Of a stretch of DNA of 52,523 nucleotides, positions 7,798 through 16,981 are shown piece by piece. The stretch lies in assembly GCA_018969885.1 (NCBI GenBank), contig JAGWXN010000001.1, positions 1 to 52,523 on the forward strand. The letters are read 5' to 3'. The DNA comes from Betaproteobacteria bacterium (GTDB lineage Bacteria > Pseudomonadota > Gammaproteobacteria > Burkholderiales > Burkholderiaceae). Position 1 is the first letter of the stretch; each line of letters begins with the position of its first letter. The notes beneath the pieces are model-generated. The model searched no databases, was not told the origin of the DNA, and worked only from the letters and a program-made list of their open reading frames with translations. The translations under genes and the position numbers were made by a program.

Positions 7798-8690
7798 CAG
7801 CGCAGGTAGTGATCGATCAGCAGCGCCCCAAAGAGCGCCGAGAGATAAAAAATAGAGTAGCTGAAGGTCTTGCGGGCCAGGGCGTCGGAATAGTTGCGCC
7901 ACAGCCGCCACGCATACCAGAGAAAGACGCCGCCGAGCACCAGTGCGCTTAGCAGATAGAACAGCCCACTCATACGGATCATGAACGGCATGACCGACAC
8001 TGCGACCAGGAGCACGGTGTAGAGCAGCACATTCAGGCGGGTGAATTCGGGGCCGTGCGTGACCGGCAGCATCGGAAGCCCCGAGCGCCGGTAGTCTTCG
8101 ATGCGGTAGAGCGCGAGCGCCCAGAAGTGGGGTGGCGTCCAGACGAATATGATCAGGAACAGCACCAGCGCGGGCGCTGTGACCTCGTTGGCAACCGCCG
8201 CCCAGCCGAGCACCGGGGGCATGGCGCCCGAGGCGCCACCGATCACGATGTTTTGCGGCGTGGCAGGTTTGAGGAGTACGGTGTAGATAACCGCATAACC
8301 GACAAAGGTGGCCATGGTGAGCCACATGGTGAGGGGATTGACCGCCCAGTAGAGCAGCGCGGCACCCAGGCCGCCAATCACGCCTGCAAAAACAATGGTG
8401 CCGGTGACACCCACTTCGCCCCGGGCGAGCGGCCGCGCGCGGGTGCGCGCCATGCGCGCATCGATGCTGCGCTCAATCAGGCAGTTGAAGGCAAAGCCCG
8501 CGCCCGCAAGCAGCGAGATGCCGGCAAGCCCTGCGCCCAGAAGCGTCCAGGGCAGGGGGCCGTCGGTTGCGAGCAGCATGCCGATCAGCGCACAGAACGC
8601 GGCGAGCAGCACCACACGCGGCTTGGTGAGCGCGAAATACTGCATCGCGAGGTATCGCCAGCTGGCAGGTGCGTTGCGGGTCAGTTGCAT
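7797..8690 (-). CDS. ctaB: Protoheme IX farnesyltransferase (heme O synthase)
   Basis: This enzyme adds a farnesyl group to heme b to give heme O, the precursor of heme A. The 297-residue membrane protein shows the UbiA-type prenyltransferase pattern [20 protein letters not shown], with the N-x3-E-x3-D-x2-M-x-RT-x2-RP signature. [11 protein letters not shown] sits near the N-terminus, and a second aspartate motif precedes RIEDYRRSG. The ATG at 8690 is preferred. An upstream in-frame TTG at 8741 would add 17 residues. It lies between ctaA and sco, the usual assembly context. Confidence 0.95.
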   Translation of the reverse strand: MQLTRNAPASWRYLAMQYFALTKPRVVLLAAFCALIGMLLATDGPLPWTLLGAGLAGISLLAGAGFAFNCLIERSIDARMARTRARPLARGEVGVTGTIVFAGVIGGLGAALLYWAVNPLTMWLTMATFVGYAVIYTVLLKPATPQNIVIGGASGAMPPVLGWAAVANEVTAPALVLFLIIFVWTPPHFWALALYRIEDYRRSGLPMLPVTHGPEFTRLNVLLYTVLLVAVSVMPFMIRMSGLFYLLSALVLGGVFLWYAWRLWRNYSDALARKTFSYSIFYLSALFGALLIDHYLR

Positions 8691-8770
8691 GGCAGGACGA
8701 CCGAGGGGGGTGCGTTGGGCAAAGCCGGATGATCGGGCCAATAAACCACGGGACCGAAGGGCCCCGCCGC

Positions 8771-9811
8771 TCAGTGTGTCAACCGTGCTTGCGCGACCCG
8801 GAAGTTTAGCACCACGACCAGCGCGAGCAGCACGGCCGCGCCACCGGTATGGGCGACCGCCACCGCAATCGGCAAACTGAACCAGACATTGGAGAGCCCC
8901 AGCGAAAACTGCGTGCCCAGCATGAGTAAGAGCGCAAGACCGAAACCGCGGGTTCCGGGCACCTTCATCACACGCCAGGCGAGCAGAGCCAGCCAGGCAG
9001 ACACACAGATTGCGCCCAGCCTATGCATGAGATGGATCGCGGTGAGCGCCTGCGCGGGCAGGAATTCTCCGTCATCGGTACGGCCGAGTTCTCTGAATAC
9101 GTGGAAGGCGTCTTCGAAGTTCATCTCGGGCCACCACCGGCCCTGACACCTCGGAAGATCGGTGCAGGCAAGCGCGGCGTAGTTGGTGCTGGTCCAGCCA
9201 CCCAGGAGGATCTGTAGTGCCACCAGCGCGAGCGCCCCTCGCGCGAGGAGCTGGAGCCGCAAGAGCGCCCGTTCGTCCACCGCCGACCAACGCGGCTGCT
9301 GCCGCTGCCAGAGCCAGATGAGTAGTGCAAAGGTGAGCATGCCGCCCGCGAGATGGAGCGTAACGACCGCAGGCTTTAACAGCAGGGTGACCGTCCACAT
9401 GCCAAAGAGCCCCTGCATGATCACCACGCCCACAAGGGCGATCGGCAGCACGGGTGACTGATCGAGTCGGCGACGCGCGCGCCAGCCCATGACAGCAATG
9501 GCGATGATGAGAAGGCCCAGACCTGAGGCCACATAGCGATGAACCATCTCGCGCCAGGCCTTGCCCATGGAGACTGGGCCGTGCTCACCGCCCTGCTCGA
9601 CCACCGCGCGGGCAATGTCGGACTTGGCCTGGGTGGGCGTGAGCTTGCCGTAGCAGCCCGGCCAATCGGGGCAGCCGAGCCCGGCATCGGTGAGGCGTAC
9701 CCACGCACCCAACATGATGAGCGCAAGCGTGAGCGCAGCAGTGAAACCGATCAGCCTACGATACGCCGGCGCGCGACCCGCGCCCGAAAGGGAAGCAGAC
9801 GAAGCATTCAT
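8771..9811 (-). CDS. ctaA: Heme A synthase (COX15/CtaA)
   Basis: CtaA oxidises the C8 methyl of heme O to the formyl group of heme A in the cytoplasmic membrane. The 346-residue product has about eight hydrophobic segments. The four expected heme-ligand histidine areas are present: [28 protein letters not shown] and [23 protein letters not shown] near the N-terminus is also typical of the family. The gene sits four bases downstream of the SCO-like gene in the oxidase assembly run and 80 bases upstream of the chosen ctaB start. Confidence 0.95.
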   Translation of the reverse strand: MNASSASLSGAGRAPAYRRLIGFTAALTLALIMLGAWVRLTDAGLGCPDWPGCYGKLTPTQAKSDIARAVVEQGGEHGPVSMGKAWREMVHRYVASGLGLLIIAIAVMGWRARRRLDQSPVLPIALVGVVIMQGLFGMWTVTLLLKPAVVTLHLAGGMLTFALLIWLWQRQQPRWSAVDERALLRLQLLARGALALVALQILLGGWTSTNYAALACTDLPRCQGRWWPEMNFEDAFHVFRELGRTDDGEFLPAQALTAIHLMHRLGAICVSAWLALLAWRVMKVPGTRGFGLALLLMLGTQFSLGLSNVWFSLPIAVAVAHTGGAAVLLALVVVLNFRVAQARLTH

Positions 9812-9815
9812 TCAG

Positions 9816-10415
9816 TCATCCGATGCGTGATGCGCGAAGCAGTTTGATGAGGTCCTTTTTCATCCGGCTGGGGTCAGGCTGCGCAGGAAAGCGCATCATC
9901 AGGTTGCCCATCGGGTCGATGATGAAAATATGGTCGGTGCTGCGGCCACCCGTCGCCGGTTCAAAGCGGGTCAGTGATTCCGCGTTAATCCGGCGAACGA
10001 TCAGCCCTTCATGCTGGGCGAGTAAGGCCGAATCGGGCTCGCCCGGCTCCGTGAGAAGCCACAGGCGTTCCACGCGCTCGCGTTCGCGACCGGTGGTGAG
10101 TCGAACCTGCCGAATGTTGTAGAGCGCGGTGCTGCAAGCGGGCTCGCATGCGGGGGGGGCAGCGGTGACCAGCACCCACTTTCCGCGCAGGCTCGCGAGG
10201 GTGTCGGCCGTGCCGTCAATGTGCTGAACCACGGTGTCGCCGACGGGGCGTTGCGGTTCGATCAGATCCGCATAATTGACCCGGCCCTCCGGCCGGATGA
10301 CGTAGTAGGTGAAGTAAGACGCAAGCACCGGCGCGGCGCACACGAGCAGCACCAGAATCAGTTTGAGTCGGCCGCGAGAAACCGCAGGCACCGGGGGCGA
10401 TGAAGTCGTTGTCAT
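9816..10415 (-). CDS. Membrane-anchored SCO-like protein of the oxidase cluster
   Basis: The 199-residue protein has one N-terminal membrane segment (about residues 17-39) and a thioredoxin-like domain. Two cysteines spaced like SCO copper ligands lie in PACEPACSTALYNIRQV (C90 and C94), and H162 lies in TDHIFIIDPMGNL. The sequence is otherwise far from the neighbouring sco gene. It is common in betaproteobacterial oxidase clusters between SURF1 and ctaA. I infer an oxidase copper or redox assembly role. The ATG at 10415 overlaps the SURF1 stop. Confidence 0.75.
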   Translation of the reverse strand: MTTTSSPPVPAVSRGRLKLILVLLVCAAPVLASYFTYYVIRPEGRVNYADLIEPQRPVGDTVVQHIDGTADTLASLRGKWVLVTAAPPACEPACSTALYNIRQVRLTTGRERERVERLWLLTEPGEPDSALLAQHEGLIVRRINAESLTRFEPATGGRSTDHIFIIDPMGNLMMRFPAQPDPSRMKKDLIKLLRASRIG

Positions 10416-11248
10416 GATCGGGGTCGGCGCGAGCGCCAGAAAAAGATGAACCAGAGACAGGTCACCAGCACCGCCATCGAATACCACTGAAACGCGTAGG
10501 CGCGATGTTTGTCCACGCCCGCTCCGGGGCTAGGCCAATCCCGCACCAGGGTCAGCGCCGACGGCGCAGGACTTGCGGTGGGCAGCACCTGGCCCGCCTG
10601 GGAGGATGCCGGGCTTTCTGAGGACGATACCGAACGCCCCGCCGCCACGTCGGGCGGTACCGGCGCCTCGGTGGTCTGACGGAGCACGATGGGAAGCAGC
10701 GCAAGACCCGACCATTGGCTCACGGCAGCAATATTCGCGTTCTGCCAAAGTCGATCTTCGGGTCCCGGCGGCGCAGCCTTCATGAGTTCAAGAACCTGAT
10801 CGAGATCGCGCTGCGCGAGCGCTTCGATACGCACCTGTGCTCCCGGTGTCACGAACGTTGGCAGTCGGCCGCGCGCAGCCGGATCCTGTGGCACCCAGCC
10901 ACGCAGCACCAGAATCGTTTGCGGCTGGCCTTCGAGCCGAAATGGCGTGAGGACATGAAACCCCGCCTGGCCGCGGTAGCTGCGGTTATCGATGAAAACC
11001 GAATACCGCTCAAGGAAGTGCCCGTCTGCGATCACACGACGCCCGAGGAGCGATTCGGGCGCAGCCAGCACGCGCTCGTCAAGCATCACCGGCGCGCGCG
11101 CAGCCGCCTGATCGCGTTCAGCCTGCAGCGCGATCTTTTCCTCTGCACGGCGCGTTTGCCAGTTGCCGAGCGAGACCGTGAGCGCCACCAGCACAAGCGC
11201 GGCAATCGAAGGTAGCAGGGCAATGCCCTTTCGTTTCAGTCGCGGCAA
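10412..11248 (-). CDS. SURF1 family cytochrome oxidase assembly protein
   Basis: SURF1 proteins help insert heme A into oxidase subunit I. The 278-residue product has the family architecture: an N-terminal membrane segment followed by LGNWQTRRAEEK, a soluble domain with FIDNRSYRGQAGFHVLTPF and VLRGWVPQDP, and a C-terminal membrane segment near HRAYAFQWYSMAVL. The frame stays open far upstream, but family starts sit just before the first membrane segment. I therefore chose TTG 11248, giving MPRLKRKGI. The start is the least certain part. Residues about 195-235 form a Ser/Ala/Pro-rich insertion. Confidence 0.88.
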   Translation of the reverse strand: MPRLKRKGIALLPSIAALVLVALTVSLGNWQTRRAEEKIALQAERDQAAARAPVMLDERVLAAPESLLGRRVIADGHFLERYSVFIDNRSYRGQAGFHVLTPFRLEGQPQTILVLRGWVPQDPAARGRLPTFVTPGAQVRIEALAQRDLDQVLELMKAAPPGPEDRLWQNANIAAVSQWSGLALLPIVLRQTTEAPVPPDVAAGRSVSSSESPASSQAGQVLPTASPAPSALTLVRDWPSPGAGVDKHRAYAFQWYSMAVLVTCLWFIFFWRSRRPRS

Positions 11249-11293
11249 TTCCGTGCGCCTACAATGCCGGGCTTCGATTGGCGGAGCCCTGTC

Positions 11294-11509
11294 TTGAAAA
11301 TCATCATCGTGATCGCGTTTGTGCTGATCATTGCGAGCCTGGGGTCGGCCATGGTGTTTCTGATCCGAGACAAAGGCCGCACTCACAACACCGTTCGCGC
11401 CCTGGCGCTGCGGGTCGGTTTTTCGGTGGCGCTGTTCATCTTCATCCTGATCGCACACCAGCTTGGCTGGATTCAGAGCACCGGCGTGCCGGTCGGCCCA
11501 GCTCGATAG
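11294..11509 (+). CDS. Twin transmembrane protein, DUF2909 family
   Basis: This small 71-residue protein has two hydrophobic segments flanking VFLIRDKGRTHNTVRALALR. That conserved central loop is typical of DUF2909 proteins encoded beside cytochrome oxidase genes in Betaproteobacteria. The start is taken as TTG 11294, because GGAG at 11283-11286 is well spaced before it and family members begin near LKIIIV. An ATG at 11264 would add ten residues. It is the only plus-strand gene in the cluster, divergent from SURF1 and convergent with coxC. The function is unknown. Confidence 0.8.
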   Translation: MKIIIVIAFVLIIASLGSAMVFLIRDKGRTHNTVRALALRVGFSVALFIFILIAHQLGWIQSTGVPVGPAR

Positions 11510-11557
11510 CGCACCGGCACCGCTTCCGGGGTGCGTGATCCAGGGCGCCTGAAGCAA

Positions 11558-11582
11558 TCAGGGGCGCCCACGGCGCCCCTGA
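11558..11582. terminator. Strong hairpin between convergent genes
   Basis: A perfect 11-bp stem (11558-11568 with 11572-11582, core AGGGGCGCC) closes a three-base loop between the DUF2909 gene and coxC, which converge here. There is no clear T-run on either side. It may act as a bidirectional terminator or as a 3' stabilising structure. The position supports a terminator role, but the missing U-tract lowers confidence. Confidence 0.55.
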
Positions 11583-11618
11583 ATCGACCACGCCCGTTAT
11601 CGGGCGGTGACGAACCGA

Positions 11619-12485
11619 TTAAAGCCAGTAGACCACGACGTAGAGCCCCAGCCACACCACGTCAACGAAGTGCCAGTACCAGGCAGCCGCCTCAAACGCG
11701 AAGTGGTTCTCGGAGGTGAAGTGGCCCTTCAGCAGTCGGAACAGCACCGCCGCCAGCATGATCGCACCCACGGTCACGTGAAATCCGTGGAAGCCGGTGA
11801 GCATGAAGAAGGTGGAGCCGAACACACCCGACGTGAGCTTGAGGTTCAGATCCTGATAGGCATGCATGTACTCATAGGCCTGACAGGCCAGGAATACTGC
11901 GCCGAGCAGGATGGTGACGAACATCCAGAACACCACCGAGCCACGCCGGCTTTCCTTGAGCGCATGATGCGCGATCGTGAGCGTGACACCCGAGGCGAGC
12001 AGGAGCGCAGTGTTGATGGTGGGGATGGGCCACGGACCGATGGTCTGGAAAGTGTCAACCACGCCAGCAGGCCCCAGATTGGGCCAAACCGCCTGGAAAT
12101 CTGGCCACAGAACCGACTTGTGATCGAGGTCACCCAGCCAAGGCATGCTGATGGTTCGCGCGTAGTAAAGCGCACCGAAAAATGCCGCAAAGAACATCAC
12201 CTCGGAGAAGATGAACCAGCCCATTGACCAGCGGAAGGCCGTGTCGACACGGTGGTTGTACATGCCGGACTCGGACTCGGCAGCCACCGTGCTGAACCAG
12301 CCCACCATCATGAAGACCAGAATCGCCAGAAACAGCGCGAACAGCCAGGGCCCGTAGGCCGCACCATTCACCCACCCGGACATGCCGAAACCAAAACACA
12401 ACAGGGCAACAGAGCCCACCGCCGGCCAATGCGAAGGACTGGGAACAAAGTAGTAAGGCGCTTGAGAGTGGGCTCCGGCAGCCAT
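11619..12485 (-). CDS. ctaE: Cytochrome c oxidase subunit III
   Basis: The 288-residue protein has the seven-helix pattern of subunit III of aa3-type oxidases. It opens with YYFVPSPSHWPAVGSVALL and contains RWSMGWFIFSEVMFFAAFFGAL. It ends with FHGFHVTVGAIML and AAWYWHFVDVVWLGLYVVVYW, both highly conserved. Subunit III stabilises the catalytic core in the cytoplasmic membrane. A purine-rich stretch (agggagaaaac) precedes the ATG. It follows the DUF2970 gene by 26 bases in the same direction. Confidence 0.97.
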   Translation of the reverse strand: MAAGAHSQAPYYFVPSPSHWPAVGSVALLCFGFGMSGWVNGAAYGPWLFALFLAILVFMMVGWFSTVAAESESGMYNHRVDTAFRWSMGWFIFSEVMFFAAFFGALYYARTISMPWLGDLDHKSVLWPDFQAVWPNLGPAGVVDTFQTIGPWPIPTINTALLLASGVTLTIAHHALKESRRGSVVFWMFVTILLGAVFLACQAYEYMHAYQDLNLKLTSGVFGSTFFMLTGFHGFHVTVGAIMLAAVLFRLLKGHFTSENHFAFEAAAWYWHFVDVVWLGLYVVVYWL

Positions 12486-12511
12486 TGTTTTCTCCCTGGA
12501 AAATTCTTAAG

Positions 12512-12802
12512 TCAGGACACTACGAATCGAACCAGCGTGACGAGCCCAAGCACAAAGGCCGCTGCCAGCGCGATTCCCATGAGGATCACATAAAGGGGGT
12601 TCAGGCGCACAGCGTCGCGTTCGTGCTCGCGGCGCCCCCGAACCCCGAAAAACGACCACAGCACCGCGCGTGCGGTTTCAAACAGTCCCGCCTCGCGGGT
12701 CGCAGCTGAACCCGCCTGCGGCTCAACAACCAGGGACGGCGCCGGCACACTGGACACTGGCGTGTCAGACGCGGCCGATTGACCCTGAGCGGCGCGGTTC
12801 AT
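12512..12802 (-). CDS. Small membrane protein, DUF2970 family
   Basis: The 96-residue protein has a low-complexity N-terminus, an ETARAVLWSFFGVRGRREHERD segment split by charged residues, and one C-terminal membrane helix (about residues 72-95). This pattern and the position between cox11 and coxC match DUF2970 proteins of betaproteobacterial oxidase clusters. The function is not known, and a role in oxidase assembly is inferred from context only. It starts six bases past the cox11 stop. Confidence 0.8.
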   Translation of the reverse strand: MNRAAQGQSAASDTPVSSVPAPSLVVEPQAGSAATREAGLFETARAVLWSFFGVRGRREHERDAVRLNPLYVILMGIALAAAFVLGLVTLVRFVVS

Positions 12803-12808
12803 CGACGC

Positions 12809-13399
12809 TCAGCCTCCCGCCTTCGTGGCCAATCCGCCAACTTCGAAGAAGGTGTAGGACAGCGTGATGGTGTTGACGTCACGGGGAAGCTTTGGATCGA
12901 TGACAAACACCACCGGGAACTTGCGGGTTTCGCTGGGGTCGAGCGCCTGCTGCTTGAAACAGAAGCACTCGAGCTTTCGAAAGTAGGGCGAGGACTGCTG
13001 CGGTGCGTAGCTTGGAATGGCCTGCCCTGCGGTCGCCACTGCGCGAGTGTTGACCAGGTCGTAGACCACGGTGACCAGTTCGCCAGGATGGACCTCAAGC
13101 GCATTGACTTCGGGCTTGAAGAGCCACGCGCCGCGACTGTTGGCGTCGAACTCAATCGTGATCTTGCGGCTACGGTCGACCTGGGTGTTGCGAGCGAATT
13201 CCTCTGCACCCTTGTCGCGCTTGGTGAGGTCATTGATGCCGGTGATTTCGCAGATGGCCTGGTAGATGGGCACCAGCGCATAACCGAACCCGAACATGAG
13301 CCCCGCCATGATCACCAGCTTGCCCAGCATCTGGACATTCATGCCACGAGCTACCCGACCGGCGGGGGCTTGCGTGGTGGCGGGATCAGGCGTTGTCAT
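12809..13399 (-). CDS. ctaG: Cytochrome c oxidase assembly protein CtaG/Cox11
   Basis: Cox11 delivers copper to the CuB site of subunit I. The 196-residue protein has one N-terminal membrane anchor and a periplasmic immunoglobulin-like domain. The copper-binding CFCF motif lies in LECFCFKQQALDPSE. The segment VVFVIDPKLP and the terminal YTFFE are also typical. It lies between the small oxidase assembly gene and the DUF2970 gene, the standard order in Burkholderiales. Confidence 0.96.
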   Translation of the reverse strand: MTTPDPATTQAPAGRVARGMNVQMLGKLVIMAGLMFGFGYALVPIYQAICEITGINDLTKRDKGAEEFARNTQVDRSRKITIEFDANSRGAWLFKPEVNALEVHPGELVTVVYDLVNTRAVATAGQAIPSYAPQQSSPYFRKLECFCFKQQALDPSETRKFPVVFVIDPKLPRDVNTITLSYTFFEVGGLATKAGG

Positions 13400-13410
13400 G
13401 ACGGGTTAAA

Positions 13411-13542
13411 TCAGCCGCCGAACAGCCAGTGTTTTGCAATCACGCCGGCAAAGAACACCAGCGCGATCGAGGCGAGCACCAGCGCGGTTCGCAGGTTGCT
13501 CGGGCGGTTGGCGGAAGGGTCTGCGCTCACGGGATTCGCCAC
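13411..13542 (-). CDS. Cytochrome oxidase small assembly protein (43 residues)
   Basis: This short frame was found by reading the gap between coxA and cox11. A GTG start at 13542 gives a 43-residue protein beginning VANPVSADPSANRPSNLRT. One membrane helix follows, ALVLASIALVFFAGVIAKHW, and it ends LFGG. Proteins of this size and pattern are annotated as oxidase small assembly proteins at the same place in Burkholderiales. The start is five bases from the coxA stop, and the stop is 11 bases before the cox11 ATG. A second in-frame GTG four codons later is an alternative start. Confidence 0.8.
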   Translation of the reverse strand: MANPVSADPSANRPSNLRTALVLASIALVFFAGVIAKHWLFGG

Positions 13543-13546
13543 GATG

Positions 13547-15136
13547 TCACTTCACCACAGGCGGGGTCTCGAAGGTGTGGAACGGGGCGGGCGAGGGGAT
13601 GGTCCACTCGAGTCCGTCCGCCGCCCCCCAGGGGTTGTCAGCCGCCTTCTCGCCCCCACGGATGCACTTGATGACCACCCAGAGGAAGATGAGCTGCGAC
13701 AGCCCGAACCAGAACGCTCCCACGGTCACGATCGCATTGAAGTCGGCGAACTGCATCGGGTAGTCGGCATAGCGACGCGGCATGCCAGCCAGCCCCAGGA
13801 AATGCATCGGGAAGAAGGTGAGATTGAAGGACAGGAGCGACATCCAGAAATGCCACTTGCCCAGCCGCTCGTCGTACATGTGGCCGGTCCACTTGGGCAG
13901 CCAGTAGTAGGTGCCTGCAAAGAGCGCGTAAAGCGAACCCGCCACCAGCACGTAGTGGAAGTGCGCCACCACGTAGTAGGTATCGTGAAGCGCGATATCA
14001 AGCGGCGCGACCGACAGGATGATGCCGGTAAGGCCTCCCATCGTGAACACGAAGATGAAGCCGATGGCAAAGAGCATCGGCGTCTCGAACGTCATGGAAC
14101 CGCGCCACATGGTGGCCACCCAGTTAAAGATCTTCACGCCGGTGGGCACGGCAATCAGCATGGTGGCGTACATGAAGAAGAGCTGCCCGGTGACCGGCAT
14201 GCCCGTGGTGAACATGTGGTGCGCCCAGACGATGAAGGACAGGATGGCAATCGATGCCGTGGCATACACCATGGAGCTGTAGCCAAACAGGCGCTTGCGT
14301 GCAAAGGTCGGGATGATCTCCGACACGATGCCGAAGGCCGGCAGAATCATGATGTAGACCTCGGGGTGACCGAAGAACCAGAAGATGTGCTGGAACATCA
14401 CCGGATCGCCGCCGCCGGCAGCGTTAAAGAATGAAGTACCGAAGTGGCGGTCGGTGAGCAGCATGGTGATGGCACCCGCCAGCACCGGCATCACCGCGAT
14501 CAGGAGGTAGGCGGTGATGAGCCAGGTCCAGACAAAGAGCGGCATCTTCATGAGCGTCATGCCGGGGGCGCGCATGTTGAGGATGGTGGTGACGATATTG
14601 ATCGAGCCCATGATGGAGCTCGCGCCCATGATGTGGAGCGCGAAAATGCCCAGATCCATCCCCGGCCCCATCTGCACCGACAGCGGCGCGTAGATGGTCC
14701 AGCCTGCCGCCGTGGCACCGCCCGGGACAAAGTAGGACGCCACCAGCAGCAGCGCCGCGGGCGGCAACAGCCAGAAGCTGAAGTTGTTCATGCGCGCGAA
14801 CGCCATGTCGGAGGCGCCGATCATGAGCGGCAGCTGCCAGTTCGCAAAGCCCACGAACGCCGGCATGATCGCGCCGAAAACCATGATGAGGCCATGCATG
14901 GTGGTGAGCTGGTTGAAGAACTCAGGGCTCACAATCTGCAGGCCCGGCTGGAACAATTCGGTGCGCAGCAGGAGCGCATTGAGACCGCCCACGATCAGCA
15001 TCGTGAACGAGAACCACAGGTACATCGTGCCGATGTCTTTGTGGTTGGTGGCGTAAAGCCAGCGCCGCCATCCGGTGGGGTGGTCGTGGGCGTGGTCGTG
15101 GGAATGGTCATCGTGGTGACCGATCACTGCGCTCAT
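13547..15136 (-). CDS. ctaD: Cytochrome c oxidase subunit I
   Basis: This is the catalytic subunit of an aa3-type oxidase, carrying heme a, heme a3 and CuB and pumping protons. The 529-residue protein has about twelve helices. [18 protein letters not shown] holds the CuB histidine and cross-linked tyrosine. [11 protein letters not shown] holds two more CuB histidines, and [14 protein letters not shown] holds the heme ligands. AGG AG bases (caggagtcacacg) precede the ATG. A histidine-rich N-terminus ([13 protein letters not shown]) is typical of Burkholderiales copies and may bind metal. It follows coxB by 60 bases. Confidence 0.98.
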   Translation of the reverse strand: MSAVIGHHDDHSHDHAHDHPTGWRRWLYATNHKDIGTMYLWFSFTMLIVGGLNALLLRTELFQPGLQIVSPEFFNQLTTMHGLIMVFGAIMPAFVGFANWQLPLMIGASDMAFARMNNFSFWLLPPAALLLVASYFVPGGATAAGWTIYAPLSVQMGPGMDLGIFALHIMGASSIMGSINIVTTILNMRAPGMTLMKMPLFVWTWLITAYLLIAVMPVLAGAITMLLTDRHFGTSFFNAAGGGDPVMFQHIFWFFGHPEVYIMILPAFGIVSEIIPTFARKRLFGYSSMVYATASIAILSFIVWAHHMFTTGMPVTGQLFFMYATMLIAVPTGVKIFNWVATMWRGSMTFETPMLFAIGFIFVFTMGGLTGIILSVAPLDIALHDTYYVVAHFHYVLVAGSLYALFAGTYYWLPKWTGHMYDERLGKWHFWMSLLSFNLTFFPMHFLGLAGMPRRYADYPMQFADFNAIVTVGAFWFGLSQLIFLWVVIKCIRGGEKAADNPWGAADGLEWTIPSPAPFHTFETPPVVK

Positions 15137-15196
15137 CGTGTGACTCCTGCTTGAATCCTTGATCGTTGCCGGGAACCGATTACTGCCTGCCGGCCA

Positions 15197-16387
15197 CTAC
15201 TTTCGCGCCGCCTTGACGGCCTGCGGCTGCACCAGATTGTCTTCGGCCTTGTTGCCCCAGGCGTTGCGTGCGTACGTGATGACCGCAGCAAGCTCGGTAT
15301 CAGACAGACCTTTGAAGGAGGCCATGGCGGTGCCGGCCTTGCCGTTCAGCATGATGGCAATGTGGTCATCACGCTTGCCAAGCACCAGCTTGGACCCTTC
15401 AAGTGCCGGGAACGCGCCAGCCACACCCTTACCGTTGGCCTGATGACAGGCCACGCAGTTGGCGGCATACACCTTTTCACCGCGCGCCGACAGATCGGCA
15501 ACCGTCCATTCCTTGTTGGGGTCGTCAGCCCGGGCGAGCATTTCTTTCTTCTTTTCTTCGACCCACTTTTTGTAGTCGGCCTCGCTCTTGGCCTCGACCA
15601 CGATCGGCATGAAGGCGTGGTCTTTGCCGCAGAGCTCGGTGCAGGCGCCGCGATAGACGCCAGGCTTGTCGGCCCTGAACCAGGTGTCGCGGATGAACCC
15701 GGGGATCGCGTCCTGCTTGATGCCCAGACGCGGGACGTAATAAGAATGGATCACGTCATTTGCTGTGATGACCAGCCGAACTTTCTTGTCGACCGGCACC
15801 ACCAGAGGATTATCAACTTCCATCAGGTAGGTGGGGTTGGCCTCGCGCTTGGCCCGGGCGTCGGGGTAGTTGCGATCCTCGATCTGCTCGCGTGGCGTTG
15901 AGAGGTTGGACAGGAACGCAACGCCCTCGCCCTCGCCCTTCAGGTAGTCGTAACCCCATTTCCACTGGTAGCCCGTGACCTTGACCGTGAGGTCGGGGTT
16001 GGAGGTGTCTTTCTGTGCAATCACCTCACCCGTGGCAGCGATACCGAGACCCACCACAATCAGGAACGGCACCACCGTCCAGACGATTTCAACCGTGGTG
16101 CTTTCATGGAAGTCGGCCGATTTGGCACCGCGCGACTTCCGGTGTGCCCAGATCGAATAGAACATGACCGCGAACACACCGATGAAGATCAGCACGCAGA
16201 CCCACATCAGCATTTCGTGAAGCCAGATCTGGCCGCGCGCGATCGCGTTGGCCGGTTCGGGCAGATTCCATTGATTGACCATCGGCCCGCCGGGCATGTC
16301 CTTGACCGCCCAGGCTGCAGAGGTTGTCATGCACGCAAGCGCGGCAACCGCCGTGCTGAGCGCACCTTTCTTGAGTATGTCAGCCAT
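15197..16387 (-). CDS. ctaC: Cytochrome c oxidase subunit II with fused cytochrome c domain
   Basis: The 396-residue protein has a signal peptide (about 1-27), two membrane helices, a cupredoxin domain and a C-terminal cytochrome c domain. The CuA ligands are H214, C249, C253, H257 and M260 in ACTELCGKDHAFM. The heme c site is CVACH (C311, C314, H315), with a likely axial methionine in GTAMASFKGLSD. The fused cytochrome c marks a caa3-like variant of the A-type oxidase that accepts electrons directly from soluble cytochromes. It is the first structural gene of the oxidase operon. Confidence 0.97.
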   Translation of the reverse strand: MADILKKGALSTAVAALACMTTSAAWAVKDMPGGPMVNQWNLPEPANAIARGQIWLHEMLMWVCVLIFIGVFAVMFYSIWAHRKSRGAKSADFHESTTVEIVWTVVPFLIVVGLGIAATGEVIAQKDTSNPDLTVKVTGYQWKWGYDYLKGEGEGVAFLSNLSTPREQIEDRNYPDARAKREANPTYLMEVDNPLVVPVDKKVRLVITANDVIHSYYVPRLGIKQDAIPGFIRDTWFRADKPGVYRGACTELCGKDHAFMPIVVEAKSEADYKKWVEEKKKEMLARADDPNKEWTVADLSARGEKVYAANCVACHQANGKGVAGAFPALEGSKLVLGKRDDHIAIMLNGKAGTAMASFKGLSDTELAAVITYARNAWGNKAEDNLVQPQAVKAARK

Positions 16388-16428
16388 TGCTCTCTTCCAA
16401 GCTCGAGATACGGAAACCCGTCACCCGC

Positions 16429-16899
16429 CTACCCCCGCGACAGCGCACCACGCAGTTCTTCAACCAGCGCAGGCTTGCGATGGTCGGGAACGAAACGTCC
16501 CACCGCAATTTTCTGTCGCCCTGCTACGAGCACGATCGGATCCCTTGATCGCCCTCGGTAATCGACGCGCACCCAGGGTGGACTCGCTTCTTCGACGCGA
16601 AGATTCGCGCCGTGGCTTGCCTCAACCCGCAGCCGGCCCGGTCCGACCTCGATCCGCTCGTAGTCGCCTGCATGGCGCGCGTAGCAGAAGAAGGCCAGGC
16701 CCAGAACCGATACCTCGATCAGCGCGAACGGCACCACCATCCAGGCGCCGACGACTGCAAAGGCGGCTGCAATCCCCAGGGACACCGCTGAGAGGGAGCC
16801 GAACCAGATTGCGAGTTGAGAAGGCGACAGCACGCAGTTGCGGCGCAGCGTCCAGAAATGCTGCTGGCTCCGGACGTGATACTGCCATTCGTACTGCAT
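16429..16899 (-). CDS. DUF2244 membrane protein
   Basis: The 156-residue protein has two adjacent hydrophobic segments (about residues 29-72), then a soluble tail with WVRVDYRGRSRDPIVLVAGRQ. The N-terminal RRNCVLSPSQLAIWF is typical of DUF2244, a family often encoded beside coxB. The function is unknown. The gene is transcribed with coxB (41 bases apart). A good promoter 40-75 bases upstream of its ATG suggests it is the first gene of the oxidase operon. Confidence 0.82.
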   Translation of the reverse strand: MQYEWQYHVRSQQHFWTLRRNCVLSPSQLAIWFGSLSAVSLGIAAAFAVVGAWMVVPFALIEVSVLGLAFFCYARHAGDYERIEVGPGRLRVEASHGANLRVEEASPPWVRVDYRGRSRDPIVLVAGRQKIAVGRFVPDHRKPALVEELRGALSRG

Positions 16900-16944
16900 G
16901 AAACTCGAATCTTTTTTCGAATCAGACCACCGGTGTCAGAGGAG

Positions 16945-16974
16945 ATTATAGGCGCTCGTCCAGAGAGGCGGCAA
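16945..16974 (-). promoter_or_regulatory. Predicted sigma70 promoter of the DUF2244-cox operon
   Basis: On the minus strand TTGCCG (16969-16974) and a consensus TATAAT (16945-16950) are separated by 18 bases. The expected start site is near 16938, about 40 bases before the DUF2244 ATG. Just downstream, on the transcript, two copies of GATTCGA are separated by five A residues, and these could be a regulator site. The match is by eye. Confidence 0.6.
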
Positions 16975-16981
16975 ATTGCGC

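Noticed and set aside
12779..14434. 551-codon plus-strand frame opposite coxA, cox11 and the small assembly gene
   Set aside because: It is rich in His, Arg, Gly and Glu, as antisense frames in GC-rich DNA are. The minus-strand frames there are clear oxidase genes.
14990..15136. Histidine-rich N-terminus of coxA as a separate metal-binding protein
   Set aside because: It is continuous with the subunit I frame, with a good ribosome site only at the coxA ATG.
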